Below are positions 57,711 to 64,000 of a stretch of DNA of 64,000 bases, one piece after another. Position 1 is the stretch's first letter. Every line of letters begins with the position of its first letter. A program made the translations under genes and the position numbers. The DNA is from Streptoverticillium olivoreticuli subsp. olivoreticuli (GTDB lineage: Bacteria; Actinomycetota; Actinomycetes; Streptomycetales; Streptomycetaceae): assembly GCF_003391135.1 (NCBI RefSeq), contig NZ_CP031455.1, positions 558,001-622,000 of the forward strand, read 5' to 3'. Below the pieces are notes generated by a model. It ran no database searches. It saw only the letters and a program-made list of their open reading frames with translations, and had not been told where the DNA came from.

Positions 57711-59644
57711 CGCGGCGCCTTCGGCAACAGCGGCAACAGCCGCCCGGCGGCGACCATGGCGGGCTCCTCCCCGGCGGGCTCCTCGATCTCGCCGTCCGCT
57801 CCGGTCAGCACCAGGCTCATCACCCGGCCGTTCTCCGCGAAGAGGAACCGCTGCTCGGTGAGCACGTCCAGGCGCCGCCGCAGGTCGTCCGGCCCCTCCG
57901 GCCAGTCACGGGCCAATTGCTCGGGCTTGGCCGGCGAGGACAGCCGGCGCAGCAGCAGCCCCGTAGCCGCGTCGACCGGATGCACCCGGAGAGCCCCGGA
58001 GCGGGAGTCCCGGACGGTGAGCCGGCCGTCGCCGCCGACGACGAGCCGCAGCTCACGACGGACGGCTCCGCCCTCCCCGTACCAGGCCGCACGCCACTGG
58101 GTGACCATCCGGCTCAACTCGTCGTGCCACTCGACCGCGTTGAGCATGTACGGCGCCAGGTTCTGGTCGGCGAAGAAGTACGCGAGATCGGCCAGCGCCG
58201 ACTCGTCGAAGGGATACGTGAGGGAGTAGTAGTCCACTGGCTTCAGGACGAGCCCGAACTCGTCGCTCCGCTTGAAGTAGGGACTGAAACGGTCGAAGCG
58301 CACCATGTACACGCCGTGCGGCGGCATCAAATGGACGAAGTCGCGCAGCTCCTCGGCGTACTTCCGGTAGACCTCCGGATCCTCGCCCGGGAAGCCGATC
58401 AGCAGGTTCCACTCGGGCTTGATCCCGAACTCCTCGCAGTTCTTGAGGAACTGCAGGTTCTGGAACGCCGTCGTGCCCTTGCCCATCAGTTTGAGCGTCG
58501 AGGAGGACAGCGCCTCGATGCCGGGCTGGACGACGGTGACGCCCGCGTCCGTCATGGCGCGCAGGTCCTGACGGCTCAGCGGAAGCTTGACCTCGTAAAA
58601 GATCTCGGCCCCCGGCGGCGGGTCGAGCCGTGGGAAGACCTCGCGCGAGTAATTGCGTGGCATGACATTGTCCGTGCAGAAGAGCGAGGTGTAGGCGGGC
58701 GCGAAGCCGAATAGCCACTCGAACTGCCGGACGGCCAGGTCCGGAGCCATGGACCGAAAAGCCATGCTTTCGCCGTTCAGCCCGCAGAAGGTGCAGTGCG
58801 AACGCTGCCCCCACCAGCAGCCGCGGGACGTCTCGAAGAACAGCATCGGTTTACTGGTCCCCGTGCGCCGCAGTTCCGGATGGCCCTCCAGCGCCGCGAA
58901 GAAACTATCGTAGTCGGGCAGGAAGAAGTCGTCGATATCGCGTTCCGCGCCGATGGCCTTGCGGAAGCGCGGGTCTCGGCAGTTCCGATCGGAAAGGATT
59001 CCCGGAACGGTGTCGGCGCGCTCCAAGTCGTCGTCGAGCACGCACCGCACGAACTCGGCGAACGTGTTCAGCGCGGGCCCGGAGAAGACGAAGTCGACGG
59101 CCGGCACATGCTCGGCGACCACCGAGCCCATGGGCGCCTCGCAGTTCGCCCCGCCGAGCACGACGAGCGTACGCGGGCGGCGCTCCTTGATCAGCCGCGC
59201 CAGGGCGATACTCGGCACATGCTGGGCGAACATCGAGCTGAACCCCACGATGTCGGCCTCGTCAAGCCGGTAGCGGTCGATCAGTTCCTCGCAGAACTCC
59301 CGTAGTCCGTCCCGCGCCGACAGGATCTGCTCACGGAAATCGGCCCACCGGGCACCCCGGTAATAGCGCTGGAAGTACTCGGTGTCGGTGTCGGCCTCGC
59401 CGGGAAAGGCGATGTGCCGGAACAGCCAGTCCCCGATCCCTGTGTCCACATGATCGTGACTCGCCGAGAGGGCCTCGTACAGACGCGTCCCGAAGAACTC
59501 GGCCATGTCCTGATTGAGATAGCACACGCGCGCTTGCGCCCGGTCGCCGAACTCCCGGTGAACAAGAGTCGACAGCTGTCCCAGGGCGAATGACGGACGA
59601 TTCCAGTCGGCAAACGGCATGTTCACTAAAGCGACATGCAGCAA
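57707..59644 (-). CDS. B12-binding radical SAM protein, RiPP-maturation C-methyltransferase type
   Basis: About 645 residues from TTG 59644 (GGGGAGG 6 nt upstream); ATG 59620 is possible but would cut the first beta strand HVALVNMPFADWNRP. An N-terminal cobalamin-binding-like domain (IVGFSSMFAQHVPSIALARL, LVVLGGANCEAPMGS) is followed by the radical SAM core with an unusual C-x7-C-x2-C cluster motif in RGCWWGQRSHCTFCGLNGE. LIGFPGEDPEVYRKYAEEL follows. That cluster pattern belongs to a family known from RiPP clusters, where members methylate unactivated carbons. Here it heads an NRPS operon, so C-methylation of an amino acid or peptide is inferred. Codon 6 is TTA (59627-59629), implying bldA dependence. 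Confidence 0.85.
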   Translation of the reverse strand: MLHVALVNMPFADWNRPSFALGQLSTLVHREFGDRAQARVCYLNQDMAEFFGTRLYEALSASHDHVDTGIGDWLFRHIAFPGEADTDTEYFQRYYRGARWADFREQILSARDGLREFCEELIDRYRLDEADIVGFSSMFAQHVPSIALARLIKERRPRTLVVLGGANCEAPMGSVVAEHVPAVDFVFSGPALNTFAEFVRCVLDDDLERADTVPGILSDRNCRDPRFRKAIGAERDIDDFFLPDYDSFFAALEGHPELRRTGTSKPMLFFETSRGCWWGQRSHCTFCGLNGESMAFRSMAPDLAVRQFEWLFGFAPAYTSLFCTDNVMPRNYSREVFPRLDPPPGAEIFYEVKLPLSRQDLRAMTDAGVTVVQPGIEALSSSTLKLMGKGTTAFQNLQFLKNCEEFGIKPEWNLLIGFPGEDPEVYRKYAEELRDFVHLMPPHGVYMVRFDRFSPYFKRSDEFGLVLKPVDYYSLTYPFDESALADLAYFFADQNLAPYMLNAVEWHDELSRMVTQWRAAWYGEGGAVRRELRLVVGGDGRLTVRDSRSGALRVHPVDAATGLLLRRLSSPAKPEQLARDWPEGPDDLRRRLDVLTEQRFLFAENGRVMSLVLTGADGEIEEPAGEEPAMVAAGRLLPLLPKAPR

Positions 59645-60131
59645 CTGCGACCTCCCCGTGATCAATCGTTCCAAGTCTAGTGCGCCATGGCTTGAGTCGG
59701 CAGGGATGTTCAGGCCAACGGAAATCCCGACGGGCGCCGGGTGAGGTCCGGATGGACTCGGGTCCTTTTCCTGCTGCCGCACAGGCGCGTTCGCCATGGT
59801 CGGACGTATGTTCGCCGAAGATTTCGCGGGCGTGGCGGCCGGTCCTCGCGCGGGACGACGCGATCGGGGCGGGGGGATGATCCAGCCAACTGCAACAAGC
59901 GCTTGCGCCGGCGGAGGGGAAGTCCGACCGCTGGACGTACGCCTCGTCACCGCGTCCAGTGGACGATGTACGGATGGTGGCCGAGCGCCGCCCCGACCGG
60001 CCGGTACCGCCCGGTCGGGGCGGTCGTGCATCTGCCGGACACCGCCATCGAGGAGGGCCGGGGGCCTGTCCTCGATGGCGGCATCCTGGCCGACACCGCC
60101 TAGCGTCTGCTGCCGGCCAGGCGGCCCGGCC
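59645..60131. other. upstream region of the NRPS operon, no supported gene
   Basis: It carries the ribosome site of the radical SAM gene (GGGGAGG, near 59651) and presumably the operon promoter, in a stretch (59700-59850) with somewhat lower GC. A plus-strand frame ending at TAG 60101-60103 (PVGAVVHLPDTAIEEGRGPV) might be the tail of a lost gene. A 12-bp stem, CGCCATCGAGGA (60043-60054) with TCCTCGATGGCG (60069-60080), could terminate the minus-strand hydrolase gene at 60132. Confidence 0.45.
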
Positions 60132-60860
60132 TCACTTCAGGTGCCGGCCGAAGAACCGGTCCCCGTCTTCCCTCTCGAACCACGGGGTACCGAGGTGCCC
60201 GCCCAGATTGGCGTGCAACGTCTTCTCCTTGGTGCCGAAGGCGTCGAACAGGTCCAGGGCCCGCTGCCGGGGGTTCCCCTCGTCGTCCCACTGCAGCAGG
60301 AACAGCAGCGGAATGGTGACCTGCCGGGCCTCCTCTCGCTGGGCGCGAGGCACGTAACCCCCGGCGAAGAGACCGGCGGCCGCGATGCGCGGCTCGACCA
60401 CCGCAAGGCGGATGCCGACGGCGGTCCACCCCGAGTACCCGACCGGGCCGCCGATCTCGGGCAGCGAAAGGAGGGCGTCCAAGGTGGTCCGCCATTCCGG
60501 GACCGCCTTTTCGACCAGCGGGCCGACGAGGGACTCGAAGATCTCGTCGACCGGCTCGCCGGCCTGCATCGCCCGGCGGAGGTCGGCGCGGGCCTGGTCG
60601 GCGGCGGCGGAACGGGGCCGGTCACCGCACCCGGGGGCGTCGATGGTGGCCACCGCGTACCCGTACGCCGCGGACAGCCGGGCCCGGGCCACCAGCCGGG
60701 CTTCCCCCTTGGGCAGGCCGTTGTTGTGGGCCATCAGGATCAGCGGGGCCGGTGCGGCGGATTCAGGCGTCCACAGGGTGCCGGGGATCTCGCCGAGGGT
60801 GAATTCGCGTTCGAGGACGCCGTCGTCGAGGCGCTGTTCGGAAGTGAATTGCATGGTCAT
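60132..60860 (-). CDS. alpha/beta hydrolase (dienelactone-hydrolase-like)
   Basis: A 242-residue protein: EIPGTLWTPESAAPAPLILM, AHNNGLPKGEARLVARARLS, GYAVATIDAPGCGDRPRSAA. The nucleophile elbow is GYSGWTAVG (Ser in GYSGW), the candidate acid is in LLFLLQWDDEGNP and the base in HANLGGHLGTPWF. It is short but complete. ATG 60860 or, two codons on, 60854. The similarity to small esterases with a GGHxG end suggests hydrolysis of an ester; substrate unknown. It may be unrelated to the NRPS operon, from which it is separated by a likely terminator. Confidence 0.75.
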   Translation of the reverse strand: MTMQFTSEQRLDDGVLEREFTLGEIPGTLWTPESAAPAPLILMAHNNGLPKGEARLVARARLSAAYGYAVATIDAPGCGDRPRSAAADQARADLRRAMQAGEPVDEIFESLVGPLVEKAVPEWRTTLDALLSLPEIGGPVGYSGWTAVGIRLAVVEPRIAAAGLFAGGYVPRAQREEARQVTIPLLFLLQWDDEGNPRQRALDLFDAFGTKEKTLHANLGGHLGTPWFEREDGDRFFGRHLK

Positions 60861-61119
60861 GCCTTTCGGGAGTGCTCAGAGACGGCGCTCCCGGACGACC
60901 TATCGCCCGACCGTGACCCCGGAGGGGAGCACCCATGTCGATACTGCGTTCACGGGTACCACCTCCTCGTTCTCTCGCACGGCCTCCGGAAAAGTAGCAG
61001 TGGTCGCCGTGGTCCGCCAACAGGTTTTTACGGAGGCTCGGTGGCCGCACCTCCGTGGCCACCTGCACCGCCCGGCCGCGCAGCTCAATGGGATCCTCAA
61101 CGGACGTGCCAGGAGTCGG

Positions 61120-62403
61120 TCACGACCCTGTGTGTGACAGGTGCGCGGCTGGCACAGTCGCCCCGCGATGCCTGATATTGACGGCCGAGGCCTTGGCCAG
61201 CGCCACGGGGTTCAAGAAACGCAGCGGACCGATCAGGCGGGATGCAAACAGATGCATGTGCCGCGCCAGCGATTCATCGCGCGCTGCCGCCGAGAACATC
61301 AGCCGCTCCCCGGGATTGAACGGACGGGACTTGGCGAAGTCGACGGCCAGGCGTTGGTGACCGCTCAGCCGCCGCCGGTGTCTGCGCGCGTACACCGCGA
61401 GCGACCTGTCGAGGTCTCCCCGACCGGTTGCGGCCGAGGCGACCGCCTCTGCCAGCCATTGCGCGGACTGCAGAGCCCACCCGCATCCCACTCCCCACAG
61501 GGGGTCGCCGGTCAGGGCGGCGTCGCCGATGAGCGCGACGCTCGGTGCGGTCGGCTTGCGGCTGTGAAGCGGGTAGTTGACAGTGCCGGTGATCTTCGTG
61601 ATGCGCTCGGCGGAGTCGATGGGCGGTGCCTCGGGCAGGGCGCGGACGAATTCGAAGAAACTGCCCTCCAGGTCTTCCCGGAATGCCGGCAGCCGTTTCT
61701 TGTCCGGGAGCACTGCGAGGACCGTCACCCCGTCATCGTTGGGAAACGCGTACGCCATGTCGGGCTCGAGGAACCATGTGTGACCGATTCCGCCGTGCAG
61801 CGGAAGGTTACGGAAGTGCGCGAGATAGCCGAACCGCGCGTTCTCGTACAGCCGAGCAGGCACCCCGGCGAATTCCGCTACGGCCGAGTCCTTGCCGTCG
61901 GCTCCGACCACCAGGCGGGCCCGGATCTCGCGCTCGCCCTGTGGTGTCGACGCGCGCACCCCCGAGGTTCGCCCGGCTTCCCGGACCAGCCCGGTCACAT
62001 GATGACCGAGGAGCAGATCGACGCCAGGAGTCTTTGCCGCGTGGGACCTGATCAACGGGTCGAGGGTGCTGCGCCGAATGTTGTACGCGTACGGCAGCTC
62101 GGGGCCCGCCGGTGCCGCCCTGGGCTCGATCCATCCCCATCGGGTGTACCAACGTGCCTCGTTGCGGACGGCTCCCGCCTTTTCGAGAGCGGGTATCAGG
62201 CCGAGTTCGTCCAGCACCGGGTAGGCATTGGCCGTGATGGAGTGGGTGCAAAGCACCTTGTACGCTTCGGGGTCCGAGCGGCGTTCCAACAGTGCGACGC
62301 GGACGCCGCGTCGAGCGAGCAAGACCGCCGCGGCGCTGCCGGCGAGGCCGGCTCCGCTGATGACGACGTCGTACTCGTATCCCGCGCTCTCAGGCCTGGT
62401 CAT
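61120..62403 (-). CDS. FAD-dependent oxidoreductase (PHBH/geranylgeranyl-reductase-like fold)
   Basis: A 427-residue flavoprotein from ATG 62403. The dinucleotide motif is EYDVVISGAGLAGSAAAVLL; the second FAD motif RLVVGADGKDSAVAEFAGVP and the third PSVALIGDAALTGDPLWGVG are in place. KVLCTHSITANAYPVLDELG resembles a subset of bacterial FAD monooxygenases. It could hydroxylate a small aromatic or reduce an isoprenoid; its neighbour in the same direction is a polyprenyl synthase, which mildly favours the latter. A GGGAG ribosome site lies about 11 nt upstream. Confidence 0.8.
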   Translation of the reverse strand: MTRPESAGYEYDVVISGAGLAGSAAAVLLARRGVRVALLERRSDPEAYKVLCTHSITANAYPVLDELGLIPALEKAGAVRNEARWYTRWGWIEPRAAPAGPELPYAYNIRRSTLDPLIRSHAAKTPGVDLLLGHHVTGLVREAGRTSGVRASTPQGEREIRARLVVGADGKDSAVAEFAGVPARLYENARFGYLAHFRNLPLHGGIGHTWFLEPDMAYAFPNDDGVTVLAVLPDKKRLPAFREDLEGSFFEFVRALPEAPPIDSAERITKITGTVNYPLHSRKPTAPSVALIGDAALTGDPLWGVGCGWALQSAQWLAEAVASAATGRGDLDRSLAVYARRHRRRLSGHQRLAVDFAKSRPFNPGERLMFSAAARDESLARHMHLFASRLIGPLRFLNPVALAKASAVNIRHRGATVPAAHLSHTGS

Positions 62404-62792
62404 GTGCTGATCGCTCCCTTCGGGGTGCGGTGCCGTTTGTGGGAGTGGTGCGGTGCCAGTGCTGTCAGGGAACATGAGCAGTTGTCAAGAGTTGTGGATC
62501 GGTTGATGTGTGATCAGGCTGCGGTGGCCTCCTCCGTACGGCGGACTCGACCGGCTTGAACACCATCGCCAGGGCGGCAGCCGGGCTGCCCGGCCTTCTC
62601 CGCGTGCGCGCGGTCCTCGGCAAGTCGGAGGAGAACCGCTTGCGCTCGCCGGTGACCTTCGCGTGCTCCCCTGAGCATTGCTCAGTGGGAGTGCCCGGTG
62701 GTGCGGGTGGAGGAGCGCATGGAGGAGTACGTGGCAGCGGCCCTGGATTCTCTCCTCGCCCATGAGCGGCTGGCGCACCTGGTGTGAGGGGG
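62404..62792. other. intergenic region with a possible plus-strand gene tail
   Basis: The only protein-like piece is a plus-strand end at about 62700-62788 (VEERMEEYVAAALDSLLAHE, then RLAHLV and stop), a helical tail without an identifiable body; upstream frames do not join it convincingly. It may be the remnant of a gene displaced when the FAD gene and prenyl synthase were brought together. Confidence 0.3.
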
Positions 62793-63575
62793 TTACTTGC
62801 CGAAGCGTCGCTCACGCGCGGCGTACGCGCGCAGCGCCCGCAGGAAGTCCAGGCGGCGGAACGCGGGCCAGAAGCAGTCCACGAAGTGCATCTCGGCGTA
62901 GGCGCTCTGCCACAGCAGAAAGCCGGACAGCCGTTGTTCACCGGAGGTACGGATGATGAAGTCGGTCTTGTCGCGGCCGGGGCCCGAGGAGTACAGGTGC
63001 TTCGAGATGTGCTCGATGTCGAAGGTCTCCACTAGGTCGGCCGGGTCGCCGCCGGCGGCGATGTGCGCCTCGAACGCTGCCTTCACCGCGTCCACGATCT
63101 CGCGGCGGCCGCCGTACCCGACCGCGACGTCGACCCGGAGCCCGCCCGTCCCGGCGCTCCGGGCCGCGGTCTCCTTCAGCCTCCGGTTGCTGCCGCCGGG
63201 CAGCAGGTCGAGCGAGCCGATGACCTCGACCTCCCACGGCAGGCCGGGCGCGCAGATGTCCCGCACGGTCTCCTCGATGATCTCGATCAGGGGCCTCAGT
63301 TGCTCGGGCGGCCGGTGCAGGTTGTCGTCGGAGAGCATGAACAGGGTCACGTGCTCGATCCGCGCGGCCACGCACCAGCGCAGGAACTCCTGCACCTTCG
63401 CGCCGCCCACCCGGTATCCCTCGCAGAGGTCGTCGTGCCCGGCCTCCCGTGCCCACCGGCGGTTGCCGTCGAGCATGATCCCGACGTGCTGCGGGCGGGG
63501 CAGGTCCTCCAGTTTCCCGGCGAGGCGGCGGACGTACACCACCTCGAGAGCCGAGCGAATCGCTGACAGCACCAT
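62793..63575 (-). CDS. uppS: cis-polyprenyl (undecaprenyl-type) diphosphate synthase
   Basis: A 260-residue UppS-family enzyme of normal length. The phosphate-binding signature is PQHVGIMLDGNRRWAREAGH (catalytic Asp in LDGNRRW), followed by LFMLSDDNLHRPPEQLRPLI and the C-terminal family signature DFIIRTSGEQRLSGFLLWQS with YAEMHFVDCFWPAFRRLDFL. It condenses isopentenyl diphosphate into Z-polyprenyl chains. ATG 63575 is chosen (GGAGG close upstream). An accessory second copy beside the housekeeping one is common in Streptomyces; this one could serve secondary isoprenoids or cell-wall lipid carrier supply. Confidence 0.92.
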   Translation of the reverse strand: MVLSAIRSALEVVYVRRLAGKLEDLPRPQHVGIMLDGNRRWAREAGHDDLCEGYRVGGAKVQEFLRWCVAARIEHVTLFMLSDDNLHRPPEQLRPLIEIIEETVRDICAPGLPWEVEVIGSLDLLPGGSNRRLKETAARSAGTGGLRVDVAVGYGGRREIVDAVKAAFEAHIAAGGDPADLVETFDIEHISKHLYSSGPGRDKTDFIIRTSGEQRLSGFLLWQSAYAEMHFVDCFWPAFRRLDFLRALRAYAARERRFGK

Positions 63576-63661
63576 CACGCCTCCACAGTCTGACCCACGG
63601 TCGACCACCGCGCTGAACGTACCAGCCCGGCCGTCAACTCCAGCTCCACACAAGGAGTTTT

Positions 63662-64000
63662 ATGCACACATTCGAACGCATCGAATCCGCGCTCAACGCC
63701 GTCCCATGGAATGAACCGAGCCAGTGCGCCCAGGCGTCCCGGGCTGCCCTGGCCGACGGCTCGCCGCACAACCGTCCACACCTGACGAGGCCCCTCGAGG
63801 CACAGGCTCTGGCTGATCGTTTCCCCCTCTGGTTTGTGTCACGCTGCGGCTGCTCCGATCTTCGCCGCGTCGTCGCAACCTTCCCCGGACAGTCGGCCAC
63901 CACATGGTCCGTGGCGTTCAGCCCGGACGGCCGTCTCCTCGCCACAGCAGGCTCCGACGGGGACATACGCCTTGGGACACCACCACACAGCGCAGCACCC
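63662..64000 (+). pseudogene. partial WD40-repeat protein, probably frameshifted, runs off the window
   Basis: ATG 63662 has AAGGAG 5 nt upstream and diverges from uppS. The first 60 residues (HTFERIESALNAVPWNEPSQ, then CAQASRAALADGSPHNRPHL) match nothing I recognise. At about 63860 a WD40 blade begins: VVATFPGQSATTWSVAFSPD, GRLLATAGSDGDIRL. At about 63975 the expected RLWDTTT continues as DTTTQRST in another frame, so a small indel probably breaks the gene. The remainder lies outside the window, and a sequencing error cannot be excluded. Confidence 0.5.

Noticed and set aside
60900..61100. 66-codon minus-strand frame (starts TTG, RIPLSCAAGRCRWPRR) as a possible RiPP precursor for the radical SAM enzyme
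   Set aside because: No ribosome site, TTG start, no leader/core pattern or repeats, and it is separated from the radical SAM gene by another gene. Random opening in GC-rich DNA is more likely.

Overview
The window is high-GC DNA with GTG/TTG starts, strong GC bias at third codon positions, ATGA/GTGA gene junctions and gene families typical of Streptomyces or a close relative. The many accessory genes, IS remnants and decayed genes suggest a chromosome arm or a large plasmid. No rRNA, tRNA, CRISPR array or replication origin was seen.

Left part (1-13.5 kb): a decayed IS5-type element. Then a compact three-gene operon (PLP aminotransferase, DRE-TIM aldolase, aspartyl/asparaginyl beta-hydroxylase-like oxygenase) bounded on the right by a matching inverted IS end and a second transposase remnant. 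Next comes a damage-tolerance pair read leftward (DnaE2-type polymerase followed by a Y-family protein with a damaged active site) under a probable LexA box. A DNA-ligase fragment with a 22-bp tandem duplication, a secreted lipase, an NB-ARC regulator remnant, a DUF1275 membrane protein and a secreted glyoxalase-fold protein follow.

Middle part (13.5-34.4 kb): a catabolic and regulatory neighbourhood with a YtcJ-type amidohydrolase, two related AraC regulators, a YcaC-type hydrolase, an HSL-type alpha/beta hydrolase plus a broken second copy, and a LuxR/LAL regulator. Beyond it lie small soluble enzymes and two textbook regulatory units: a TetR/MFS divergent pair with four regularly spaced operators, and a MerR regulator with a probably leaderless promoter.

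Toxin-like secretome (23.4-40.6 kb, interspersed): a lectin plus aerolysin-like secreted protein, a NucA/NucB-type secreted nuclease overlapping a small peptidoglycan-binding-like protein, a 980-residue secreted protein carrying all the active-site residues of ribosome-inactivating proteins (ricin/Shiga A-chain family) with a hydrophobic central part and a C-terminal beta-trefoil, and a separate secreted ricin-type lectin. The RIP protein is the most striking single gene here.

Right part (40.8-59.6 kb): one leftward NRPS operon with overlapping genes. Order of transcription: B12-type radical SAM methyltransferase (TTA codon near its start), SyrP/AsnO-type oxygenase, MFS exporter, MbtH protein, then three NRPS proteins with domain order C*-A-T, C-A(N-MT)-T-C-oxygenase, C*-A-T-TE (C* = lost catalytic histidine). 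Two adenylation domains carry Asp/Asn-type codes. The predicted product is a short peptide with N-methylated and beta-hydroxylated Asx residues, possibly metal binding. The right end holds an alpha/beta hydrolase, a FAD oxidoreductase, an undecaprenyl-diphosphate-synthase-like enzyme and an interrupted WD40 gene running off the window.
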